Below are positions 16,686 to 27,300 of a stretch of 64,000 nt of DNA, in pieces. Source of the DNA: a virus; IMG/VR virus record IMGVR_UViG_3300008997_002311, positions 1 to 64,000 of that record; one strand, written 5' to 3'. Within the stretch, counting starts at the first letter, position 1. The number at the start of each line of letters is the position of its first letter. A program made the translations under genes and the position numbers. Under the pieces are notes generated by a model. The model saw only the letters and a list, made by a program, of their open reading frames with translations, did not search any database and was not told where the DNA came from.

Positions 16686-18221
16686 ATGTATTTAATTTTG
16701 ACAGCTAGCAAAAGCACTTATATTACTAATAAAATAATAGACAATAAGTTTAGAGCTACTGATGCGAATGTTGGAAGAGCCGGAACCTTAGACCTTTTTA
16801 AGCTATACAACGAGTCTTCTCTTTCTGGATCAAATTACCCTATTGAGCTTTCTAGAATTCTTTTAAAGTTTAATTTCGACACCATTCAAAGCTTGACAGC
16901 TTCTAAATTAGACGTAAATTCTAATACATTTAGGGCTAGACTTAGACTGTTCGACGTTTACGCTGGACAAGGGGTGCCAAAAAACTTTAAAGCGATAGTG
17001 TATCCACTTTCAAAATCTTTCGACGAGGGTGTCGGAAGAGATGTAGCAGCATTTCAAGACATAGATGTTGCTAATTGGATAACCGCCTCTTATTCTAATA
17101 GCTCAGCCAATGTTTGGGAAGTTACGGGCGCTAACCACGGTGGCCTACTTGGATCTACTGATATAGACTATATTTCTTCTGGGTCTTTGGGCTCTGGAGT
17201 AGTAGACCTTGGAAAAGTTCAGCTTTTCAAAAAAGGCAGCGAAGATTTAGATATTGATATTACTACTATAGTTTCTGGTGTATTGAGCGATCAAATACCG
17301 AATATGGGGCTCAGGATTTCTTTTAGTGGCTCTCAAGAAACGGATACGAAAACTAGATTTGTTAAGAGGTTTGGATCAAGACACGTGTCAGATCCATTTA
17401 AAGCTCCACAGCTTCATATTAGCTATGATGACAGTATTATCGACCACCACGAAGACTTTATTTTTGACGTGAGTGGATCTATATTTTTAAATAATTTTCA
17501 CCGGGGAACTCCTGCTAATATCTTATCTGGAACTGCTGCTTCCGAGCTTTCTGGCAATAACTGCATAATGCTTAGGTTAGAAAAACAAGATCTAGCTCTT
17601 TATTTTACCGGATCTCAACATACAGATGGCACTTCTAGCACTGGAGCTAAGGGTTTATATTCTGCTTCTTTCGCTGTTTCTTTAAACGAAGCTACAAAAG
17701 TTAACACTACTCAAAGATTATTAGACCTCGCGTACAAGAGCGGCTCTGTTGAATTTGACGAATATTGGACATCGATAGACGGAACAGTTGGGTATTATAC
17801 AGGCAGCTTAGAAGTAAAGCTACCCTATAGAACATCTTACAATTATGCTCCAGCTGATTTATTTTTCCACTTTACCAATATGGAAAAATCTTATAACTCT
17901 TTAGATGTAGCTAAGCTCAATATTTTTATAAGAAATTTTGAAATAAAAGATAAAGCTAGTAAACTTCCGTATTCTAGAAAGAGTATAATTTTATCGCAAG
18001 TTTATTATAGGATAAGAAATCAGAGTACTGGTAAAACAGTTATTCCTTTTGATTCATCTACCGGAGGCACTAAACTTTCTTCTAATAGCGGAGGATTAAG
18101 TTTTGAGCTCCGTTGTGAATCGCTCCCACGCGGCCATGTATACGTAATAGATTTGTTAGTAAAAGACTTTGATCAAAATAGAATATATGAAGCAGCGAGC
18201 CCAAGCTTTAAGGTGAACTAA
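16686..18221 (+). CDS. virion (baseplate-region) protein with DNRLRE-like beta fold
   Basis: The 511-residue protein begins with TASKSTYITNKIID and VGRAGTLDLFKLYNES, then ISRILLKFNFDT-like text (ELSRILLKFNFDTIQS). This resembles the start of DNRLRE/disaggregatase-related beta sandwiches in virion proteins. The rest is beta-rich and Ser/Thr-rich with many GSxxDL repeats. The stop overlaps the next ATG (TAATG). It follows gp6, so a role in the wedge or as a base for fibres is likely. The domain name rests on a pattern match only and the function is not known. Confidence 0.6.
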   Translation: MYLILTASKSTYITNKIIDNKFRATDANVGRAGTLDLFKLYNESSLSGSNYPIELSRILLKFNFDTIQSLTASKLDVNSNTFRARLRLFDVYAGQGVPKNFKAIVYPLSKSFDEGVGRDVAAFQDIDVANWITASYSNSSANVWEVTGANHGGLLGSTDIDYISSGSLGSGVVDLGKVQLFKKGSEDLDIDITTIVSGVLSDQIPNMGLRISFSGSQETDTKTRFVKRFGSRHVSDPFKAPQLHISYDDSIIDHHEDFIFDVSGSIFLNNFHRGTPANILSGTAASELSGNNCIMLRLEKQDLALYFTGSQHTDGTSSTGAKGLYSASFAVSLNEATKVNTTQRLLDLAYKSGSVEFDEYWTSIDGTVGYYTGSLEVKLPYRTSYNYAPADLFFHFTNMEKSYNSLDVAKLNIFIRNFEIKDKASKLPYSRKSIILSQVYYRIRNQSTGKTVIPFDSSTGGTKLSSNSGGLSFELRCESLPRGHVYVIDLLVKDFDQNRIYEAASPSFKVN

Positions 18222-21200
18222 TGGCAAAACGCCCCACAAGCTTTTTCACTAGGGGAGGTCTTTTTTCTCCTCGGCTTGTAACAAAAATAACAGAAGAAGA
18301 TCCAACAGTTCTAAAGAAAGACACTGGGGATTTATCTGGGTCTTTAATTGGCGGAGATTCATTTGAGTTTGATGCTCCTGGCGCACCTTTAAAAAGCACG
18401 CAACAAATACCTTTAGATTGGTCTGATTTTGTTAATCACACATTTTTTAATTCAGCCGAGTCAAAAGTAAACGTTACTTTTGATACAGTTATTAACTACT
18501 TTCCATTCGATGGAAAACAGGGCGACATTGATCTTTTTATGGAAAATCTCACGGGATTTGAAAAATGGGTATTTGATAAATGGCCAAAGCATCTGGGGTG
18601 GCTTTTCTTTTCGGGGTCTGATGACGGACCCCCAACAGAGGGAAGCTACATCAGAATAAAAGATACCGCGGGTATTCTTTATCCTTCGCTTTCTACGAGA
18701 AGAGACGCCGCAACTGTTTTAGACCCCGGAACAAAAAGCTTTTCAATAGAGTTTTATATTCATGTTCCGAATGAAGCCAATGGCAGGCAAGTTGTATTTC
18801 AAAAAATAAATGATCCCAATGGGGTGGCCTCGGTCGGTGGATACACTATCGGCTTATCGCCTAGCGCCCATTTAAAGAATACACAGCTGAAGTTCGGAAT
18901 ATCAAGCGGATCAACATCTCAAACAGTTACTGCACGCATCCCTCGGGGTGGGTGGAGACACATCGCGTGTGTTTATGATAGAAATACGACTGACATACCA
19001 CAGATGAGAATATATCTTTCTGGTAATTTAGTAGCTTCATCTTCAAACTCCGCAGCGATGGGATCTTTTGCGGGCGGCGCTAGCGATCTATTGATTGGTT
19101 CTGGGTCTAAGCATCTCTCGATCGGCTTTTGGCCAAACCAAACTTTTTCTGGTTCCTTAGACGAAGTAAAAATATTCCAAGGGCTAAGAACTCAAAAACA
19201 GATTAAGACCGAAATGAGCGCTAGCGTACAGCCATCGCCGCAGCTAAAGGCTTATTTTAAGTTTAATGAAGCTACTGGTTCTTATCCAAACAACAATATA
19301 GTCCTCGATGCGTCAGGAAATTCTCTTCATTCTAGAATAGAAAATTTTGATTATACGCTTCGGGACTTACGTGATCTAACTCGGCCTGTATTATACGAAT
19401 ACGAGTCAAAAAACCCAGTTTTATTCCCGGCACAACCCGATGTCGTAGCTCTTAATGTTGACTTATTATATTCTGCAAGTTTATATGATGCTAATAACCC
19501 AAACTTAATCACTAAGTTAATACCAGCACATTATTTATTAGAAGCTTCAACAACAGAAGGCTACGATGACGAATATGCTGGTAGAGGCGACGCATATTCT
19601 TATACGAAAGATTTTCCAGGTGGCGGCAAGATGGGATCACCGCAAATTATTGCATCTTTACTTTTTACTTGGGCAAAATTTTTCGATGAAATAAAAGTTT
19701 ATATAGATCAATTTGGTGACTTGCTTAAAATGGATTACGATAGCGAAGGCACAATTTCAGATCAAATGTTGCTGTTTTTTGCTAACCATTATGGGTTCGA
19801 TCTTCCTACTAATTTTGCCAATGCTAATATAGCTCAGTTTCACTTTGGTAAAAATCTTAATTATGAGCCATCTCTTTCTCAAAAAACACTGAGAAGAATT
19901 CAGGATGAAATATGGCGTAGGATGCTCACAAACCTCAATCACGTTATTAGATCCAAGGGGACAATGCATGGTATAAAAGCCTTGATGCGTGCTTCTGGCA
20001 TAAATCCAGAAAGTAATTTTAGATTTAGGGAGTTCGGAGGATCTAAGACTGTAACTACCGCTGACTCTAGAAGAAAATTAACGCAAGTCTCAAAGATGCT
20101 CAGTTTAACTGGATCTTTTTCTTCTATTAAATCTCCATTTTTGAGCGGTTCGAGAAATACTGTTGGCTGGCCAACTCCGCAAGGGACGTTCATGAAAACA
20201 GCCGCAGATATTAAAACTTATGGAATCCACGGAGTTTCTAACGCTAGAAGTGATGGATTGTTTACTACTGCGTCTTGGACTTATGAAGGAATATATTCAT
20301 TTTCTAACTTAAATAGATCTACAACACCGCCCACTCAAAGCTTGATGAGAATGTATACAACCGGAGCTCATGTCTCTACTGCAAACGAGGGCTGTATCAT
20401 GAATTTAGTGGCTTGTGGTACTGGATCTGGTCTTTATGAATCAGGGTCAATAAATTTATTTGTTCGCTCAGGAAGAAATGCAGATTCTCCATTACTTCAC
20501 TTATACGTTCACGGAGTTAATTTATTTGATGGAAACAAGTGGCATGTTTCAGCAGGAAGAGATATAGGAACTTCTACTGGTTCATATACTTCCGCTTCTT
20601 ATTTTGTTAGGGCTGGTAGACAGAGTGGCGGAACGATAGAAGAATATCATTACACATCTTCATATTGGAAAGCTGATGCGCCAATCCATGATGTTTTTAG
20701 CACATACTCAGAAGATTATAATTCTTCTGGATGTTTTTTCGTAGTTGGCTCTTCTTCTTTTAGCAATACTTCTGGCGATAGATTTCTAAATTCAACTTCA
20801 AAAGTTGGTAACAATCTAGCAAGAACTTCAGTTACTGCTGGTGAAACGGCAAGAATAAGGTTTTGGACTAAAGCTTTGACGCACAACGAAACAAAAGAGC
20901 ACTTAAGAAACTTTAAGTCTTTGGGCGTCGAAAATCCATTAGTAAATTTCAACTTTGATACAGTGGTTTCGGGTGCATTTGAAAGGTTAAGAATAGATGC
21001 GGGCATCGATCAAATAGTTACGAGATCAGGACCGACTGGAGAAATTGCTATTTTTGATTTTAGCCAAAACAAGATGCACCTCTCAGGAACACAGTTTGAG
21101 CCTTCTGTTAGAGTGATTCATCCGAGATATTTTCAATTTTCAACTTTAGACCCTAAGTGGGACGAAAGATCTGCAGAAAACAAGATAAGAGTCCAAGGCT

Positions 21201-21712
21201 TTAAGAAAGACATAAACATAGAGCAGTTTAACGCCATGAAAGCTCCTGTGAGTAAAGTCAGAGCTGAGAACGCGGCATTCGACGATACCAGGTTTAGTAT
21301 TGAAGTTTCCGCTGTTCGAGCTTTAAATGAAGACATTGTTCTCATTATGTCTTCATTAGACTTTTTTAATAATGCTATCGGAAGTCCAGAGCTTCAGTTT
21401 GCTGTATCTTATCCCGAGTTAGAAAAAATGCGAAGGATATATTTTAATAGGCTAGATAAAAAAATGAGTTTCAAACAACTGTTTGAATTCTTTAAATGGT
21501 TTGATGATTCTCTTTCAATCATGATTGAAAGGCTAGTACCACGCCACACTAATTTCCTCGGCATTAACTTTGTAATAGAGTCTCATATGCTAGAAAGAAA
21601 TAAGATGTGCTATGCATCTCAAGCTGCCGTATATCTCGGAGAAGAAGATAGAAGACAGCTACAGACTGATTTGCTGCTTAGACAAATTGTGATAAACTTG
21701 AGGAAGATGTAA
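18221..21712 (+). CDS. large baseplate/tail protein with two ConA-LamG-like domains around a P2 gpI-like segment
   Basis: The 1163-residue protein has three recognisable parts. Residues about 165-350 form a LamG/ConA jelly roll (KSFSIEFYIHVPNE, RGGWRHIACVYDR, GSLDEVKIFQGL, LKAYFKFNEATGSY). Residues about 525-595 contain LPTNFANANIAQF and RRIQDEIWRRMLTNLNHVIR followed by SKGTMHGIKALMRASG, the pattern of phage P2 tail protein I that links baseplate to fibre. Residues about 765-905 look like a second jelly roll (RIRFWTKALTHNETKEHL). The C-terminus is helical and ends in YLGEEDRRQLQTDLLLRQIV. The protein probably joins the wedge to fibres. Starts and stops overlap both neighbours. Confidence 0.72.
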   Translation: MAKRPTSFFTRGGLFSPRLVTKITEEDPTVLKKDTGDLSGSLIGGDSFEFDAPGAPLKSTQQIPLDWSDFVNHTFFNSAESKVNVTFDTVINYFPFDGKQGDIDLFMENLTGFEKWVFDKWPKHLGWLFFSGSDDGPPTEGSYIRIKDTAGILYPSLSTRRDAATVLDPGTKSFSIEFYIHVPNEANGRQVVFQKINDPNGVASVGGYTIGLSPSAHLKNTQLKFGISSGSTSQTVTARIPRGGWRHIACVYDRNTTDIPQMRIYLSGNLVASSSNSAAMGSFAGGASDLLIGSGSKHLSIGFWPNQTFSGSLDEVKIFQGLRTQKQIKTEMSASVQPSPQLKAYFKFNEATGSYPNNNIVLDASGNSLHSRIENFDYTLRDLRDLTRPVLYEYESKNPVLFPAQPDVVALNVDLLYSASLYDANNPNLITKLIPAHYLLEASTTEGYDDEYAGRGDAYSYTKDFPGGGKMGSPQIIASLLFTWAKFFDEIKVYIDQFGDLLKMDYDSEGTISDQMLLFFANHYGFDLPTNFANANIAQFHFGKNLNYEPSLSQKTLRRIQDEIWRRMLTNLNHVIRSKGTMHGIKALMRASGINPESNFRFREFGGSKTVTTADSRRKLTQVSKMLSLTGSFSSIKSPFLSGSRNTVGWPTPQGTFMKTAADIKTYGIHGVSNARSDGLFTTASWTYEGIYSFSNLNRSTTPPTQSLMRMYTTGAHVSTANEGCIMNLVACGTGSGLYESGSINLFVRSGRNADSPLLHLYVHGVNLFDGNKWHVSAGRDIGTSTGSYTSASYFVRAGRQSGGTIEEYHYTSSYWKADAPIHDVFSTYSEDYNSSGCFFVVGSSSFSNTSGDRFLNSTSKVGNNLARTSVTAGETARIRFWTKALTHNETKEHLRNFKSLGVENPLVNFNFDTVVSGAFERLRIDAGIDQIVTRSGPTGEIAIFDFSQNKMHLSGTQFEPSVRVIHPRYFQFSTLDPKWDERSAENKIRVQGFKKDINIEQFNAMKAPVSKVRAENAAFDDTRFSIEVSAVRALNEDIVLIMSSLDFFNNAIGSPELQFAVSYPELEKMRRIYFNRLDKKMSFKQLFEFFKWFDDSLSIMIERLVPRHTNFLGINFVIESHMLERNKMCYASQAAVYLGEEDRRQLQTDLLLRQIVINLRKM

Positions 21713-24318
21713 TGGCTAGTACTGTATATCCGCCACTAACAGCGTCTTACCCATTCGTCCAAGGATTAAATGTAAAGACTTTTAACATTTTCTCTCAACG
21801 ACTCATCGGGACCGTGGGTAGAAACTCTAGATCTAAAATAGTGTCTCTCAAGACAGTGGTTTCAAGTTCTACTAGAGGCCATAATTTACCCGCTGGAGGC
21901 TCTGGTTACAAGATAATAAACCAATCTATGCCTGGGTATTTCGATGATTCTCTCTATTCGCAACAGGGAGTTACTGTAGAAAAAGGCTCGGGCCCAGCAA
22001 CTAATTCTTATGTCACGATCGAAGTATTAACCGCTTCATGGACGCAGACCGGCTCTCCATTTATTGAAATTCAGGTTTGGGATAATTCAAATCTTTCTTC
22101 TGGTGGAGCAGAAGAAATGACTCACGGAACTGGATCTGGTGGAACAGAAATCGATGGAGTACAAAGATGGACTAATGACTCTAGTGCATATACAGTTAAT
22201 GACGGCATGTTTGGGGTGTATGGAAGCGAAACTGGGACGGACGCGGGGTTCGGTGATGCACATAGGTACACCATAGGAACACCGGTATTTTGCATAACTG
22301 GAAGTGATGGAACAACAGTTACAGGCTCACAACATGTGGCGCAAGATTTATGGACTGTGCTGTCGGGAGCCGTGTATTATGGCAGGGATGGCTATGGTAT
22401 ACCAGGCTATTCTAGTGGATGGAATAATGGTCCGGTTTTCGAAATGGCCAGTCGCTGGTCTGGATTACCTTTAAATGTTGAATATGCACCAAACGGCTTA
22501 AGAAATGTAGTAAGAGTATCCGCAGCATCAGGCAGCATTACAATTGGCATTACTTCTTCTTTTCCAGAAGATGCAATAAGAGTAACTTCTGTACCTGCTG
22601 GCACGGCCGAAGCATCATTTGCCTCCGAAGTAGGGATCGCTTCCTTTTCAGAAACTGAAGGCTCTCTAACCTTTTTGCCACAGTATAATTTAGAAATTGC
22701 AAATTTTGGGTACGATCAACCAGAAACTTATGAACCATTCGTAGAAAAAGTTTCTCTCCTCGGCCGTGGTTTGTCGGACGGAGGAGGCTTATTTACGAGT
22801 GTGGGATCTGGATCTGAAAAGGGCGCTGTTTCTGTAAGAGCTTCTCAAATGTTCGCTAAAAAATCGGACAATTATTCTGCTGGGGTAGCTAGCTCTAAAC
22901 ATCCCTTTGCCGAGAAGGAAGCTTTCCTGAGGACGAAATTTAATAAAGCAGTAAATGTAGAGCATCCTGGAAAACTTTATCTTGTCAGTCAATTTATTTC
23001 TGGCGCAGAGTTAAACTATGGCACCGAAGGTTCACCATCTTATTTTTATACAGAGGGATTAAAATTCTTTCATTACGATTATGATATAGCTCAAATACCG
23101 GGCAGTCGATATGATATAAAAAATAAATTCTATTGGAATGGAATAATAGAGCCTTTGGACATAAGAAAAGAAATAACGGGCCTGCATACTTTTGTTGGCG
23201 ATTTCTATGATCCAATTTCAAACACTCTTAAAGGGTCAGTAAGCTCTACAGAAAGACAGCTTACTCATTTAGGTTTGACAGTTCCAATAAGCGAAAATTA
23301 TGATATAGTAAACGATATAAAAATTACTCCTTTTGAATTTATAGACAAGGGGGCAAACATATACGGTCTTTCGTTCCCGGTAGAAAAATATGTTGAGTCT
23401 ATTCCTAAGCAGTACAGGATGACGATAACTAACACGTTTAGGGATCCCGACACTGGCGATATGTTGACTTACGATCCAATTCTCGAAGAAGTCTCGGCTA
23501 TTCATCTAGAACGAATAAGCGGTGCTGGCGGAAGTTACTCATTTAGCCTGATGGGCAGTATAACACCGCATATAGACGCCACCACAGACCCAGACTATTC
23601 GCTGGGCCAATTTAGTATTCGACCGAAAGCAAAAATTGATATCGCTCGCGAAATTACTTTTGCTATTAATTCGGGAACTATGGGATCGTATCTTTCTGCT
23701 TCTTGTGCCGAAAATCCACCAACAGTAATTATAAATGCAATTTCTGGGTCTGTATCTTCAGGCACATCTACCCCTGTTTCTTGGCCGAGTAGTTTCACCC
23801 TTAGAGACTTTAATGAAGTCGTCCAAGGATTCGATCAATGGTCTTGGTCTAGCATACCATGTCGAGAATCTACAGGCGGATCTTATAATGACTACTCTAT
23901 TTACCTTAATTTGTTAGACTTGTCTGAAAATCCAGACCCATTTATAGAAATTGAAACAAATGTTGAAAATTACGAAACGCTTCTTAGAACTAGTGATAGA
24001 GAACTTCAAGTGATATTAGCAGTATCTAGTTCCGTTGCGACGATCCGCACCGATAAATATGCCGGGGCTATTCCAGATGAAGCTGGCGTAGCGCGCGCTT
24101 CAGATGGTGCTATCATCAGGTTTGGTTCTACAGGGCATCCTGGGACCCCAGCCGTCTGGGATCAGCGAGGGTACAATCAAAGAATACAACGGTTCACGTC
24201 CAATCGTCGACCGATGGACCCATTTTCTGACACAGAGAGATCTACACCAAGAGGCATAGTTTATGAAAACACTCCATTTGGATATGATTCTATAGCTTAT
24301 GGAGGTTATAAAAAATGA
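21712..24318 (+). CDS. large virion structural protein of unknown function
   Basis: The 868-residue protein is beta-rich, with many Gly, Ser and Thr and no enzyme motif. The N-terminus (PPLTASYPFVQGLNVKTFNI) and C-terminus (GIVYENTPFGYDSIAYGGYK) do not match a family I can name. Residues 150-260 are glycine-rich. The ATG overlaps the previous stop, and its own stop overlaps the next ATG (ATGA), placing it in a block of coupled structural genes between the gpI-like protein and an 1866-residue protein. It probably contributes to the baseplate periphery or fibre base. Confidence 0.62.
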   Translation: MASTVYPPLTASYPFVQGLNVKTFNIFSQRLIGTVGRNSRSKIVSLKTVVSSSTRGHNLPAGGSGYKIINQSMPGYFDDSLYSQQGVTVEKGSGPATNSYVTIEVLTASWTQTGSPFIEIQVWDNSNLSSGGAEEMTHGTGSGGTEIDGVQRWTNDSSAYTVNDGMFGVYGSETGTDAGFGDAHRYTIGTPVFCITGSDGTTVTGSQHVAQDLWTVLSGAVYYGRDGYGIPGYSSGWNNGPVFEMASRWSGLPLNVEYAPNGLRNVVRVSAASGSITIGITSSFPEDAIRVTSVPAGTAEASFASEVGIASFSETEGSLTFLPQYNLEIANFGYDQPETYEPFVEKVSLLGRGLSDGGGLFTSVGSGSEKGAVSVRASQMFAKKSDNYSAGVASSKHPFAEKEAFLRTKFNKAVNVEHPGKLYLVSQFISGAELNYGTEGSPSYFYTEGLKFFHYDYDIAQIPGSRYDIKNKFYWNGIIEPLDIRKEITGLHTFVGDFYDPISNTLKGSVSSTERQLTHLGLTVPISENYDIVNDIKITPFEFIDKGANIYGLSFPVEKYVESIPKQYRMTITNTFRDPDTGDMLTYDPILEEVSAIHLERISGAGGSYSFSLMGSITPHIDATTDPDYSLGQFSIRPKAKIDIAREITFAINSGTMGSYLSASCAENPPTVIINAISGSVSSGTSTPVSWPSSFTLRDFNEVVQGFDQWSWSSIPCRESTGGSYNDYSIYLNLLDLSENPDPFIEIETNVENYETLLRTSDRELQVILAVSSSVATIRTDKYAGAIPDEAGVARASDGAIIRFGSTGHPGTPAVWDQRGYNQRIQRFTSNRRPMDPFSDTERSTPRGIVYENTPFGYDSIAYGGYKK

Positions 24319-27300
24319 AAAGGGATTTTAGAAGATCAGAAATTCCTGATCTTAATCAAAATTTTCGAAATTATCGTAGCGGTGCATCTCTTTTAGCGCA
24401 TTATGTTTTTGGTCAATATGATTCTAATACTGGAACTATTGAAAATATAGCTAAGGGCAGCAGCTATGCTGCGTTGACTTATGAATCGTCAGTTGATCCT
24501 ATTACTGAGTCAGTGTATGGATCGCCCTACGTAGGAAAAACTGATCTAAGATCATTTTCTTTTAAAAAACTTAGAAAACAAAGTGTTAGATTAGTTTATT
24601 CAGCGACTGGACTAAGTTCTAACCAAGCGCCTGTTACTATAGCTGGCTGGGCCAGAATGCCATCTTTAGACGGAGACGGTGATGCCACGCTCAGCATATT
24701 TACGAGTGTTACGGCTGGATCTACTTATAGTGAAAACGTTACAGGAGCTTTAAAGTTTACTTATAGACCATCAATAAGCAAATTTTCTTTTTCTATATCT
24801 GGTGTCGATTCAAACGGCTCAACAACTACGCTGGTTTTACCAACTAGAGTAATTCAAAGTTTTAAAAATTCTAAAGCTATAATGGGCGGTAAATGGTTTC
24901 ATTTTGCAGTAAACATTTCAAATAGTTTAACTAATGGTGTTAGCGCAGACGATTTTATTTCTTCTCACACCAGTATTTACATTAACGGAGAGAAAGTCGC
25001 TGACGGCTCCAACGCAACAGGCGGTGACGGCACATCTGGAAATAAACTTGCTGGTAATTTTACTATAGCTAATTTATCTACAGATTTAATATTTGCCAAA
25101 GGGCCAAGCGACACTGGATTATTAGCTAATTTTTCTACTTTAGAAATTCATGAAACAGCTATCTGGTCGAAAGTTCTTGGAGCTGTTGAAATAAAGTCTC
25201 TCTATGAAGCTGCTATAATGTTTGTTGGGAGCGGTGTAGTAAGTTTGCCGCCAAGAGTGCAAATTCAAAACGTTTCCAACAATGCTATTGTTAACCCATT
25301 AAATATTTCAGTGGCACAAGACATCCGCTTGTTAAATACTAGCTCATTTTTTGATGACACTATATCTAGAGAGTTTGGTAGCGAAATATTCATAAACTAT
25401 TCTGCCAAAGTTCCCGTCACAAGTTTTTCTCACATATATTCAGGTGTGGCAGAAAATGTTATATTAAATCATCTAATAACTGCTTCAGTGGCCTCTCCTT
25501 CACTTCCACCAGACATTTATGTTTCTGCTTCTTTGGGATCTGCGTTCTCTGCTTCGCACAATGTTTCGACTGGCTCCGGTATTTGGAGTGATGAAACTAT
25601 TAACAGGGCAGATTTTACAGCAATTAATTATGGAGATAATTCCGATCGGCGATATTCGTATCTTAACAATTCTAGGCCGAGTGGCTTTATATTTCCATCT
25701 TACGGAAGAGGGTATAGTTGGAATACTTCTAAAACCCCAGCTCCGTATGAGCCGTTTGTAGATTCTGCAGTAACGTTTGATAAGTGGAACCAGGTTTGGA
25801 CGAAAGATTCTAAAATAGGGTTAACTTTTAGTGCTAGTCTTGATGCGCCAAGAACAGATCGAAGAATCGTATCTATTCCGTTTACGAACCTCAGCACGAA
25901 AAATCTTAGAAGATACGATGCTGGCGCAGAAGATCAGGACTACGACGGTTTCAAAGGCGCGGGCAACTCTGCAACAGCATCGACTACGGGATTTTGTTTT
26001 TTCGACTGGAAGCAGGGCCGGTGGGCAGACAAAGGAGACGGCCTTGCAGACGGAACTAATGGTATATACCATTTTAGGTTAATAGCTGAAAGATTCTATC
26101 GGTGGAATTGGCTTACGCAATCAGTAGACCCAGGTGATCTTTCATCACCATCCTACCCAAGTAACAACTCGACGTTCTACCTATCTGAGTCATACATAGA
26201 CGGCCGAGGTTCTGGCGGACCAACTATGCCAATCTACAAAAGGGATCCTGTCCCCGGCCAAGTCTGGAGAAAATGTTCGCCGCCAATAGCTGGTTTTGAT
26301 AGTATACCAAGACAATTTTTCCCTGGTTTCAAAGATGTAGATAGCTTGTTTAGCAGCCGCTCTTATGCAGAAAGCATCAAAATGCCGGCTTTCTTAACAT
26401 CGAATAAATATGCTGGACACCCTATGGTTCAATACGGTGCACCGCAAGACACGAGATATTATGCTCCTGATACGCAAGTTATAGATACTTCTAATTACTT
26501 AGCGGCTCCATTCATGCTTGAAAAAATAATATTAGAGCTTCCCGTTGAAGGGATACGAACCTACTCTAATAAAGATAGATATCCAGGAAATGCATATCCG
26601 CAAGATGATTATGTGTTTTTCTTATATAGACAAGAAAGAAATAATCCTGTGTCTTCTAAGGAAACTTCAACCGCAATCCAGGGAGTGCTCTCTGCGAGCA
26701 ATAGATATTTAATATGCAGCGGAAACGTTGCTGTTTACGCCAACGATTGCTGGGATTCGGATTCGAGATCTGTAAATCCATACGGTGGCGCCCCAGTCGG
26801 TCTTCGAGGTAAATCTTACACAGACCATTTTTATGACACAGAAACAGGCGCAACCAATCAATTTTCTCCAGTAAATAGCCCAGATCAGGCTTTACCATTA
26901 TTAAAATGGAAACTTACTGGGGACCCATTTAACACTGTTCAAGATATAAAATGGAGCGATAAATATCTTTATTATGGATATCCATCCGCTTTCGCTGGTA
27001 GCACCCCGGCAAAAGAAGTAACTACGGGCGAAACTAATGTAGTTATTTCAATGACGCCGGCAGTTGCGCCAAAGAGAAGATATGGTAGATTTTGGGAACA
27101 CACTCAAGTTTTAAAAGTTTATTCTGGAAATTATGAACAATTGTCTAAATATGGAAGGCTGTACTACCCGGGAGGAGGGGGAACTTACCGTATCCCAGTG
27201 AATAATCAAACAGCTATCAGAGACTCCGAAGGCTTAAATATTAACAAATCTTTTCTTTTTGCTTCTTCGGCGATAAGTGCTCGAAACCCCAACGCTAATA

